A program made the translations under genes and the position numbers. Below, one piece after another: positions 1 through 5,175 of a stretch of 5,175 nt of DNA (positions are counted from its first letter, which is position 1; every line of letters begins with the position of its first letter). The notes beneath the pieces are model-generated. The model was not told the DNA's origin, ran no database searches, and saw nothing but the letters and a program-made list of their open reading frames with translations. The stretch is taken from the NCBI GenBank assembly GCA_018663165.1, contig JABJES010000125.1, forward strand, positions 1 to 5,175, given 5' to 3'. This stretch comes from Rhodospirillaceae bacterium (GTDB lineage Bacteria; Pseudomonadota; Alphaproteobacteria; UBA11136).

Positions 1-870
1 CATCTTGGTGATCAATTCCTTCATGTCGTAGGGCTTGTTGGCATTATCAGGGATCAGCGTATCAAGCGACATCTCCATGCGGTCTGGCGAGTCTTTAGTC
101 TCACGCACCGGCGGCGCTTCTTCATTATTAGCTGGCAAAAAGTCGATGAAACGGCGGGTCTGGAGTAATGCCTCGACATCGTTGTCGAAGGCCAGATCGG
201 CGACACTGGATTTGGTGGTATGAGTCCCCGCCCCGCCCAGTTCCTCAAGGGTCACTTCTTCATGGGTAACGGTTTTCACCACATCAGGCCCGGTAACGAA
301 CATGTAAGAGGTGTCGCGCACCATGAACAGATAATCGGTCATCGCCGGGGAATAGACAGCACCACCGGCACAAGGGCCCATGATCAGGGAAATTTGCGGA
401 ATAACCCCCGAGGCCATTACATTACGCTGGAAAACCTCGGCGTAACCGGCCAGGGAATCGACACCTTCCTGGATGCGGGCACCGCCGGAATCGTTCAAGC
501 CGATCACCGGTGCCCCGACATCCATTGCCCGGTCCATAATCTTGGCTATTTTATTGGCATGGGCATCGGAAAGAGAGCCGCCAAAAACAGTGAAATCCTG
601 GGAAAAGACAAAAACGAGGCGGCCGTTGATGGTGCCATACCCCGTCACCACGCCGTCGCCGGGGATCGCCTGTTCACCCATGCCGAATTCGTTGCAGCGA
701 TGCTCGACAAACATATCCCATTCCTCAAAGGAACCCGGATCGAGCAGAAGATCGATCCGCTCACGGGCGCTCAACTTACCCTTTTTGTGCTGGGAATCGA
801 CGCGGCGCTGACCGCCACCGGCTCGAGCGCGCGCCCGTTTTTCTTCCAACTGACGGAGAATTTCCTGCAT
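1..870 (-). CDS. pccB: Propionyl-CoA carboxylase beta subunit (carboxyltransferase), N-terminal 290 codons
   Basis: This is the carboxyltransferase subunit of a biotin-dependent acyl-CoA carboxylase. It moves a carboxyl group from carboxybiotin on the alpha subunit to propionyl-CoA, giving methylmalonyl-CoA in the cytoplasm. The reading frame is open from 870 to the window edge, where the coding sequence is cut; the family is about 510 residues, so roughly 220 are missing. Visible features are an N-terminal helical stretch with the GKLSARERIDLLLDPGSFEE signature (residues 31-50), the crotonase-like core with NDSGGARIQEGV (126-137), the GPCAGGAVYSPAMTD segment (166-180) that forms the acyl-CoA oxyanion region, and MFVTGPDVVKTVTHE (190-204). 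The start is well fixed: an in-frame TAA lies at 906-904, ATG at 870 is the first start after it, and AGGGG at 880-876 is a plausible ribosome site. The residue that separates acetyl- from propionyl-CoA specificity lies in the missing C-terminal half, so substrate is inferred from overall similarity. Confidence 0.96.
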   Translation of the reverse strand, partial: MQEILRQLEEKRARARAGGGQRRVDSQHKKGKLSARERIDLLLDPGSFEEWDMFVEHRCNEFGMGEQAIPGDGVVTGYGTINGRLVFVFSQDFTVFGGSLSDAHANKIAKIMDRAMDVGAPVIGLNDSGGARIQEGVDSLAGYAEVFQRNVMASGVIPQISLIMGPCAGGAVYSPAMTDYLFMVRDTSYMFVTGPDVVKTVTHEEVTLEELGGAGTHTTKSSVADLAFDNDVEALLQTRRFIDFLPANNEEAPPVRETKDSPDRMEMSLDTLIPDNANKPYDMKELITKM

Positions 871-883
871 GTTCGCCCCTGAA

Positions 884-918
884 TCGTCTGTGTATATATG
901 CCCTTAAACGGGGCAAAA
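884..918 (-). promoter_or_regulatory. Possible weak sigma70-like promoter for pccB
   Basis: Reading the minus strand, TTTTGC (918-913) and TATACA (896-891) are separated by 16 bp. They resemble degenerate -35 and -10 boxes and would start transcription near 884, leaving a short leader of about 14 bases before the pccB ATG. The TATATA-rich core is distinctive in otherwise GC-richer DNA, but the -35 match is poor. The 95-bp gap to the ATP12 gene makes an independent promoter reasonable. This is a candidate by eye only. Confidence 0.3.
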
Positions 919-932
919 CGCGGCTTTTCCGC
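914..932 (-). terminator. Weak terminator-like hairpin after the ATP12 gene
   Basis: On the minus strand GCGG (932-929), a 5-base AAAAG loop and CCGC (923-920) can pair, followed by GTTTTG (919-914). The stem is only 4 bp and the T run only 4, so it would be an inefficient intrinsic terminator at best. Its place, 34 bases past the ATP12 stop and ahead of pccB, is where an operon boundary or partial attenuation point would be expected. Confidence 0.3.
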
Positions 933-965
933 ACCGCAATGAAAGAAGTGAAGGTTTACCCTATC

Positions 966-1667
966 CTACCCCTGCCTGCAAAGACTCAAGAAGCGCTGAT
1001 CGGCAATTATATCCGCCCGAAGGCCAGATCGTCGCTTTGAGGCCTCGCTATCTTCGCCCCAACGCTCTATCTGAAAGGATTCGTCGAGTTGTGAGGCCTC
1101 AAAAGCGTGTTCTGCCTCGATATGGCCTTCGGCCAAGGCAAGAGCAAGAACCAGGGAACCACAGTCGGAAGCCGCAGAGTGCAGGCCAGAAAGCGCCATA
1201 TCATCGAATTCTTCCATCGCCTCGCGGAGATTATGCAGGGCAACAGAAGGCTGGCTAACAGGGGTTATTCCAACAGTGACCAGAAGCGGTGCCTTATAGC
1301 GCTGTGCAACCCAGTCGAGAAGCGGTTGCCAGAAAGAATCCTGTCGATCCGCCAGATCAGGAGGCTCATCGGCGCGATAACACAAGAGATCGCTTTCAGC
1401 GTAGCGGACAAGCTCATCAATGATGGCATAGCGCCGCCCCGTAACCCGGTCGATAGCCGTCGCCGCCAGACGCATGAGAGGCATTGAAGCAGTGTCGATC
1501 TCCTCATCCTGAGCCGACCATTCTTCGGCAATGGCGACGGCGAGGTTAAGGCCGGAAACGGTCAGAGAGTTGCCACCTGGCGTGCGGATCGGCTTATCGT
1601 CAAGGACGATTTGATAGCCCCCATTGAGGAGGGGATCGACATCTGCGCTCTCATAGAAACGCTTCAA
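966..1667 (-). CDS. ATP12-family chaperone for F1-ATPase assembly
   Basis: The 233-residue product belongs to the ATP12 family. In mitochondria Atp12 binds the F1 alpha subunit before the alpha-beta hexamer forms; the bacterial homologues are presumed to do the same in the cytoplasm. Family features seen are KRFYESADV at the N-terminus, DDKPIRTPGG (23-32), the EEWSAQDEEID...MPLMRLAATAIDRV block (48-75), DLLCYRAD (93-100) with a following W..LL.W segment (113-119), and the C-terminal block SGLHSAASDCGSLVLALAL (160-178) leading to LDESFQIERWGEDSEASKRR (194-213). The length is normal for the family. The start codon is TTG (1667-1665), overlapping the AsmA stop TGA as TTGA; the family-typical N-terminus begins right there, and GAAGGG (1682-1677) lies 9 bases upstream. 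The stop is TAG. The arrangement suggests translation is coupled to the AsmA gene. Identity is firm; the exact start is slightly less so because TTG is a rare initiator. Confidence 0.94.
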   Translation of the reverse strand: MKRFYESADVDPLLNGGYQIVLDDKPIRTPGGNSLTVSGLNLAVAIAEEWSAQDEEIDTASMPLMRLAATAIDRVTGRRYAIIDELVRYAESDLLCYRADEPPDLADRQDSFWQPLLDWVAQRYKAPLLVTVGITPVSQPSVALHNLREAMEEFDDMALSGLHSAASDCGSLVLALALAEGHIEAEHAFEASQLDESFQIERWGEDSEASKRRSGLRADIIADQRFLSLCRQG

Positions 1668-1682
1668 TTAAAGAGACCCTTC
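1664..1682 (-). promoter_or_regulatory. Translational-coupling junction: TTGA overlap with ribosome site for the ATP12 gene
   Basis: The last base of the ATP12 initiator TTG (1667-1665) and two before it are shared with the AsmA stop TGA (1666-1664). A GAAGGG motif at 1682-1677, inside the last AsmA codons, could bind the 16S tail with a 9-base spacer. A rare TTG start overlapping an upstream stop is typical of re-initiation by ribosomes that have just terminated, and would keep ATP12 output lower than, and dependent on, AsmA translation. The coupling itself is inferred. Confidence 0.6.
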
Positions 1683-3766
1683 AACCCCTCGCCAAAGCCT
1701 TCCAGAGTTTTGCCGACGCCTTCAAGGGTTCCCATTTCCTCTTTCGGCTGGGTCGGAGCAGTCGTCGTGCCCGTCGTCGTACCTGTGGACGAAGGCGTAG
1801 CGGCCTTGGCCGGAGCCTTACCGCTGATCGCCTCAGCGCAGAGATTGCTTTTCGAGGCACTCCCCCCGCCGCCACCGCCCAGCAGACCGCTGATTGCACC
1901 AACCGGGTTCGTCACCGCCCCGCTCACTCCGCCGATGATATCGCCAGCAGCATTTTTGGCGAGCGCCCCCATATCGGGCAGCGCCGTCGGATTGGCCAGG
2001 GTGCCACCTATACTGATCGGCACCACCAGTTTCATCAGGGAGACATCACTGGTTTTCGGGGTTACCGTCATGTTGATCTTCTCAGAGCCGAGATTGATCG
2101 ACCCCTTGCCGGTAATCACCACATTGGTGGTGTCGAGCAGCAGGGTCTTGCTGACCGCATTACCGCCATTGATATCAAACCGGCTGACCACGCAATTGAG
2201 CCCATTGTTGTCTTGCTTACTCGCCCAGGGGGTGATGGCCTTGAGAATATCGGCCGATAACAGCTTGAAATAGCTGTTTTTAATGGTGCCCTTACCGACG
2301 ATGACCTGGCTCTTGCCCTGAAGGCTGGCCATGATGGCGGCAACACTGGTTCCCTGACCTTTAACGGAAATGGTCGAATTGAGCTTGCCGGTAACCGCGT
2401 CCGACGCCTCCATTTCCTTAAGCAGCGTCGCCATATCGAGCTGTTTCAGGTTGAGATTGAGGGCAAGGGAAGCCTTGGCCTTGCTCGCGTTGAGGGTCAG
2501 ATTGGCATCAATATTACCCCCGGCGAGGCCTGTTTTAAGCGGCTTGATGGTTAAAACCCCCTTGTTGAGGGAAAGATTGAGATCAAAATTAGTCAGCGGA
2601 ATCTTGCCATCTGCGGCAAGGATTTTGGCCGCCTTGAGAGAGACCTTGGCATTGGTGCCGCGCAAGGCCTTCAACGGCAGGGGATCAGAGGGAAAGACCT
2701 TTTTCCTGTCACCCGCCGCCGGGGCAGATTTACCAGCCTCCCCCCCCTTGATGAAATCCTTCAAGTCGATGAGGGTGGATGTGAGATTTGCAGCCACGGC
2801 CAGGGCCTTGCCGGTTTTGACCGTTGCCTCTCCGGCGAGATTACTATTGCCGAGATTAAAAGCCAGATTGGCGGCCTTGTAAGTGCCCTTTGCCTCGCTG
2901 AGTTGAGCCGACAGGCTATAGGGACCGAGCGGCGGCAGTTTTGCCCCGGCGAGTTTGTCGAGATCGGCCAGGCTTTTGCCCTTTGCCGAAACCGTGGCAT
3001 TGAGGCCGGTGCCCTTCATGGCATCGGCAATGGTGCCGTCAATGTTAATCTCCGCCCCACCAGCGGTGAGTGCCGCCTTGATCGGAAAGGGTTTGTTGGC
3101 CGTCGTCAGATCCTGAAGCGAACCGGCATTAAGGGCGAGGGTGAAAGCTTCGCCGTTCAGGGATCCTTTTCCCTTCAGGGAAAGCGGCGCCGACAGGCCC
3201 TTCGCATCAAGGCTAACAGTCGACAGGACAACTTTTGTTTCCTTGCCCGTTACTCCATCGCGATAGGTCAACACCGCATCCTCGATAACCGCCTCGTTGA
3301 TCACCGGCAGAGTGGTGGTGCTTTTTTCTTTATCTGCAGCCGCATCTGCAACCGCCGGGGGGGGCGTGCCGGGCGCAAAGACCCAGTTCCCCTCGCCTTT
3401 CTTATTGGTCTCAAGGAGAATATCGGGCGCCACCAGGACCAGTCGTTTGACCACCACATTGCCGCTCAAAAGCGGAATCAGGGCAACTTCCAGTTCCAGT
3501 GACTTAATGGAGAGCATTTCCGGACGTGACCCCCAAGGTGCATTGGCCAAGGTGACGTCATCAACGGTCAGAGCCGGTTCCAGAGTCAGGAGATCGAGCT
3601 CGAACTGGCCGGCGATTTTTAAATCCCGCCCGGTGGCAGCCTTTGCCTGCTCTTCAATCAAGCCGCGATACTGGCCAAAATCAATCGATTGAAGGAAAAA
3701 ATAGCCGCCAATTATTGCAGCCACCACTAGAACGCCGAGTGCCTTGAATACTGTAGAGAGACGCAT
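1664..3766 (-). CDS. AsmA-family envelope protein
   Basis: The 700-residue product is an AsmA-like protein, a family anchored in the inner membrane with a large periplasmic part. It is related to the lipid-bridge proteins TamB, YhdP and YdbH, and is linked to outer-membrane and phospholipid homeostasis. The N-terminus has a short basic start and one hydrophobic segment (about 7-26), then the family opening block GRDLKIAGQFELDLL (46-60), VTLANAPWGSRPEML (71-85) and a stretch ending NWVF (130). The middle is long and beta-rich with many alternating lysine/alanine/leucine repeats. The AsmA C-terminal domain spans about 460-600, with SLQGKSQVIVGKGTIKN (481-497), LNCVVSRFDINGG (523-535) and NLGSEKINMTVTPK (558-571). 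The tail holds a six-glycine run (630-635), a Thr-rich linker (about 659-669) and a heptad-like end (681-700). Only two cysteines occur, C525 and C643. Start ATG at 3766 has a strong GGAGG. It follows the HAD gene by 3 bp and overlaps the ATP12 gene. The transported lipid cannot be read from sequence. Confidence 0.93.
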   Translation of the reverse strand: MRLSTVFKALGVLVVAAIIGGYFFLQSIDFGQYRGLIEEQAKAATGRDLKIAGQFELDLLTLEPALTVDDVTLANAPWGSRPEMLSIKSLELEVALIPLLSGNVVVKRLVLVAPDILLETNKKGEGNWVFAPGTPPPAVADAAADKEKSTTTLPVINEAVIEDAVLTYRDGVTGKETKVVLSTVSLDAKGLSAPLSLKGKGSLNGEAFTLALNAGSLQDLTTANKPFPIKAALTAGGAEINIDGTIADAMKGTGLNATVSAKGKSLADLDKLAGAKLPPLGPYSLSAQLSEAKGTYKAANLAFNLGNSNLAGEATVKTGKALAVAANLTSTLIDLKDFIKGGEAGKSAPAAGDRKKVFPSDPLPLKALRGTNAKVSLKAAKILAADGKIPLTNFDLNLSLNKGVLTIKPLKTGLAGGNIDANLTLNASKAKASLALNLNLKQLDMATLLKEMEASDAVTGKLNSTISVKGQGTSVAAIMASLQGKSQVIVGKGTIKNSYFKLLSADILKAITPWASKQDNNGLNCVVSRFDINGGNAVSKTLLLDTTNVVITGKGSINLGSEKINMTVTPKTSDVSLMKLVVPISIGGTLANPTALPDMGALAKNAAGDIIGGVSGAVTNPVGAISGLLGGGGGGSASKSNLCAEAISGKAPAKAATPSSTGTTTGTTTAPTQPKEEMGTLEGVGKTLEGFGEGLKGLFN
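1760..1783 (-). repeat. Two-copy 12-bp tandem repeat coding a Gly-Thr-Thr-Thr linker in the AsmA protein
   Basis: Two 12-bp units (1783-1772 and 1771-1760) differ at two positions and encode GTTT twice (residues 662-669). They lie in the Thr/Pro/Ala-rich linker between the AsmA domain and the C-terminal end. Such a unit can change copy number in frame by slippage, altering linker length. With only two copies the effect would be slow. Confidence 0.65.
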
Positions 3767-3779
3767 CAGTTAATCCTCC
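3767..3779 (-). promoter_or_regulatory. Strong ribosome binding site for the AsmA gene
   Basis: GGAGG at 3779-3775 sits 8 bases before the AsmA ATG (3766) and lies inside the last codons of the HAD gene, whose TAA is at 3772-3770. This is the best-placed Shine-Dalgarno sequence in the window and fixes the AsmA start. Because it is embedded in the HAD coding end, the two genes are almost surely on one message. Confidence 0.85.
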
Positions 3780-4492
3780 ATAATCTCAAAAACGGCCGAG
3801 GGAAGTTCATCGAACCCGGAAAGCACGCTTGAGGCGCCAGCCGTATGCAAATCCGCAATGTCATGATAGCCCCAACCGACACCAATAGCTGTGATGGCCG
3901 CATTCCTAGCCATTTCCATATCGAAAACTGTATCGCCGATCATCACCGTGTCAACAGGTTCCACCCCGGCTTCTGCCACCGCACGCAACAGCATGTCCGG
4001 ATGGGGCTTGCCGAGACCCTGATCGGGGGTCTGAATGGTCACAAAACGATCCTCAAGTCCATGCATTTGAAGGGTTTTTAGCGTTCCACGCCGGGACTTG
4101 CTGGTCGCGATACCAAGCACAAAACCCTTCGCCTCAAGAGCGTCCAGCGCCTCAATCGCGCCGGGATAGAGGGGTTCATCATGATCGGGCCGCGCCCGCA
4201 GGCCCTGAAAGGCGGTTTTATAGTGTTCGGCAAGCGAATGATGAAGAGAGGGCCGTTCCTCGGGCAAAAGGATCGCCATGGCCTCAACAAGGGAAAGCCC
4301 AATCACCCGACGGATGGCTATTGGGTCGGGCGGACTCAAATCGTGCTGCCTCCAGGATTCCATCATCGCCAGAACGATGGCTTCAAGACTATCGACGAGG
4401 GTGCCGTCAAAATCAAAAACAACCAGACGCAAACGCCCGTTAGGGGCCACCGGCACAGGGGCGGAGGCGGAAGAAATTTCATTTTTCAGCAT
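3770..4492 (-). CDS. HAD-superfamily (subfamily IA) phosphatase, phosphoglycolate-phosphatase-like
   Basis: The 240-residue product is a cytoplasmic HAD hydrolase with all four motifs: motif I DFDGT (27-31) with nucleophile D27 and acid/base D29, motif II T130 in ATSKS, motif III K162 in GKPHPD, and motif IV GDTVFDMEMA (186-195) with metal ligands D187 and D191. The helical cap lies between motifs I and II (about 35-110), as in subfamily IA. Relatives include phosphoglycolate phosphatases and broad sugar-phosphate phosphatases; the natural substrate is not readable. The pattern IGLSL in the cap (64-68), SKSRRGTL (131-138) and IGVGWGY (203-209) match the alphaproteobacterial homologues that sit beside ATP12, usually after an rluC-type pseudouridine synthase gene, absent here. 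ATG 4492 follows an in-frame TAG at 4504-4502 and has no clear ribosome site. About 19 residues precede the usual family start, so a TTG at Leu21 (near 4432) is a possible alternative. Confidence 0.92.
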   Translation of the reverse strand: MLKNEISSASAPVPVAPNGRLRLVVFDFDGTLVDSLEAIVLAMMESWRQHDLSPPDPIAIRRVIGLSLVEAMAILLPEERPSLHHSLAEHYKTAFQGLRARPDHDEPLYPGAIEALDALEAKGFVLGIATSKSRRGTLKTLQMHGLEDRFVTIQTPDQGLGKPHPDMLLRAVAEAGVEPVDTVMIGDTVFDMEMARNAAITAIGVGWGYHDIADLHTAGASSVLSGFDELPSAVFEIMED

Positions 4493-4526
4493 GAGGCCAG
4501 ACTATCCAATTGAGAGGCCCAGAACC

Positions 4527-4559
4527 ACAGAATAAATACAGAATAAACACAGAATAAGC
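4527..4559. repeat. Three tandem 11-bp direct repeats, possible response-regulator binding site
   Basis: Three adjoining units each begin ACAGAATAA on the plus strand and end AT, AC and GC (4527-4537, 4538-4548, 4549-4559). On the minus strand they give CTGT every 11 bases with AT-rich spacers, and a fourth related partial unit (GGTTCTG) follows. An 11-bp period places each copy on the same DNA face. This is the architecture of OmpR/PhoB-family sites, and CTGT-N7-CTGT matches part of the PhoB box (CTGTCAT), though positions 5-6 differ. The repeats end 34 bp ahead of the HAD start codon. The repeat is directly visible; the regulator is inferred. Confidence 0.8.
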
Positions 4560-4596
4560 GTCATCCTGAAATGCGATATCGGCTTTTTTACGGCTT

Positions 4597-4611
4597 GCCG
4601 GTTGACCCGGC
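4597..4611 (+). other. Potential small hairpin in the transporter leader
   Basis: GCCGG (4597-4601) and CCGGC (4607-4611) are perfect inverted arms around a TTGAC loop. The 5-bp all-GC stem lies just before a second hairpin over the transporter start. It could be an RNA leader element if transcription begins upstream, or a dyad site in DNA. No T run follows, so it is not an intrinsic terminator. Confidence 0.4.
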
Positions 4612-4615
4612 CCAT

Positions 4616-4639
4616 ATGCCTCGGCTAGGGAGGAGGCAT
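4616..4639 (+). promoter_or_regulatory. Potential hairpin covering the ribosome site and start codon of the transporter
   Basis: ATGCCTC (4616-4622) is the exact reverse complement of GAGGCAT (4633-4639), with a further T-G wobble pair (4615 with 4640) and a 10-base loop (4623-4632). The 3' arm contains part of the purine-rich ribosome site (within 4628-4636) and the AU of the AUG at 4638, while GGGAG stays in the loop. If the transcript starts upstream of 4615, folding would hide the start codon. The complementarity is seen; a regulatory role is inferred. Confidence 0.55.
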
Positions 4640-5175
4640 GGAATCTACGGGGGAAAACAGCCAAATGCCCGAAAAGCCCTTTCAGCGTCGGCCTTATCAG
4701 ATGGCCGGGCTGATCGTCGGTCTTTTGGTCTTTGCCGCCGCCATATTAACTGGTCCCCCGGCCAGCATGCCGATGGCGGCCTGGTATGTGGCGGCCGTCG
4801 CCGCCTTGATGGCCATCTGGTGGATTACCGAGGCGATCCCGATCTCGGCAACCTCATTTTTGCCGCTGGCTCTTTTTCCCCTGCTCGGCGTTGCCTCGAT
4901 CAAGGAAACGGCCACCCCTTATGCCAATCCAATCATCTTTCTTTTTCTCGGCGGCTTTATGATCGCCGCAGCAATGGAGAAATGGCAGTTGCACCGCCGG
5001 ATCGCCCTGACCATCCTCACCCTTGTCGGCACAAGACCTGATGCCCTGATCGGCGGCTTTATGATTGCCTCGGCAGGATTAAGCATGTGGGTGTCAAACA
5101 CCGCCACCACCATCATGATGCTGCCCATCGGCCTGTCGGTGATCGGACTCGTCAATGAACGTGGAAACGGAAATA
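4638..5175 (+). CDS. DASS/SLC13-family anion (dicarboxylate):sodium symporter, N-terminal 179 codons
   Basis: The product is an inner-membrane transporter of the divalent anion:sodium symporter family (VcINDY-like), whose members import di- or tricarboxylates, or sulfate, with sodium. The frame is open to the window edge; full proteins are roughly 450-500 residues, so about a third is present. Hydrophobic segments lie at about 22-39, 47-63, 67-86, 98-113 and 136-151. Family blocks are WWITEAIPISATSFLPLALF (61-80), IIFLFLGGFMIAAAMEKW (99-116) with RRIAL after it, and MWVSNTATTIMMLP (150-163). The last contains the SNT signature (153-155) at the tip of the first re-entrant hairpin, which builds a sodium and substrate site. 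ATG 4638 has an AGGAGG only one base away and GGGAGG four bases away, so spacing is tight; ATG 4665 (Met10) is an alternative start. It diverges from the HAD gene. The substrate cannot be told from this half. Confidence 0.93.
   Translation, partial: MESTGENSQMPEKPFQRRPYQMAGLIVGLLVFAAAILTGPPASMPMAAWYVAAVAALMAIWWITEAIPISATSFLPLALFPLLGVASIKETATPYANPIIFLFLGGFMIAAAMEKWQLHRRIALTILTLVGTRPDALIGGFMIASAGLSMWVSNTATTIMMLPIGLSVIGLVNERGNGN

Larger units (their letters stand above)
4493..4637. other. Divergent intergenic region between the HAD and transporter genes
   Basis: These 145 bases must hold the promoters for both the HAD-AsmA-ATP12 set (minus) and the transporter (plus). They contain an AT-rich tandem repeat (4527-4559), a T run (4584-4589) and two potential hairpins (4597-4611, 4616-4639). 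On the minus strand GATAGT (4506-4501) could be a -10 box; transcription would then begin at or very near the HAD ATG, giving a leaderless message, which would agree with the missing ribosome site. No good -35/-10 pair is evident for either direction, so the promoters may depend on an activator. Confidence 0.6.

Noticed and set aside
220..882. 220-codon open frame on the plus strand opposite pccB
   Set aside because: It is antisense to an unmistakable carboxyltransferase gene, its translation shows no family features, and it has the composition of a shadow frame.
901..914. GCCC/GGGC inverted arms on the minus strand ahead of pccB
   Set aside because: The stem is only 4 bp with a 6-7 base AT-rich loop and no T run; likely chance.
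1611..2273. 220-codon plus-strand open frame opposite the end of the AsmA gene and the ATP12 start
   Set aside because: The Pro/Ala/Leu/Val-rich translation mirrors the Ala/Gly/Lys-rich AsmA coding strand; no ribosome site or motif supports it.
2903..3502. 199-codon plus-strand open frame opposite the AsmA gene
   Set aside because: Antisense shadow of a strongly supported gene, with no recognisable domain.
4602..4630. TTGACC followed 17 bases later by CTAGGG as a transporter promoter
   Set aside because: Transcription would start at the ATG, past the purine-rich ribosome site, and the -10 match is poor.
4571..5041. 156-codon plus-strand open frame overlapping the transporter start
   Set aside because: It is out of frame with the DASS transporter, whose family blocks are clear, and the translation looks like frame-shifted membrane protein sequence.

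Overview
The window carries part of a conserved chromosomal housekeeping block of an alphaproteobacterium, moderately GC-rich by eye. The strongest taxonomic hint is an ATP12-type F1-ATPase assembly chaperone, a family essentially limited to alphaproteobacteria and mitochondria, lying near a propionyl-CoA carboxylase beta subunit gene and a small HAD phosphatase. This grouping is familiar from rhizobia and other alphaproteobacteria. The residue patterns would fit a Rhodospirillales-like organism, but I cannot fix the genus from sequence alone.

Layout, right to left on the minus strand: a HAD-IA phosphatase (4492-3770), a 700-residue AsmA-family envelope protein (3766-1664) and an ATP12 chaperone (1667-966) form a very tight set. 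The first gap is 3 bp and the second junction is a 4-base overlap (TTGA) in which the ATP12 gene starts at TTG. After a 95-bp gap with a weak terminator-like hairpin and a possible weak promoter comes the N-terminal 290 codons of pccB (870 to beyond position 1). On the plus strand, diverging from the HAD gene, is the N-terminal 179 codons of a DASS/SLC13-family dicarboxylate or anion:sodium symporter (4638 to beyond 5175).

The 145-bp divergent region (4493-4637) is the most structured non-coding DNA. It holds three exact-period 11-bp tandem repeats (4527-4559) that read on the minus strand as CTGT-led units, resembling binding sites of OmpR/PhoB-type regulators. It also holds two consecutive potential RNA hairpins (4597-4611 and 4616-4639). 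The second would pair over part of the Shine-Dalgarno sequence and the start codon of the transporter.

Functionally the minus-strand genes do not form one obvious pathway: metabolite repair or phosphatase activity, envelope lipid homeostasis, ATP synthase assembly, and propionyl-CoA carboxylation. The tight spacing suggests co-transcription of the first three, and translational coupling of AsmA with ATP12. I found no RNA genes, CRISPR arrays, insertion sequences or defence genes, and no convincing evidence of a wholly new system. The points worth following up are regulatory (repeats, start-site hairpin, TTG overlap) and the AsmA gene sitting inside the HAD-ATP12 pair.
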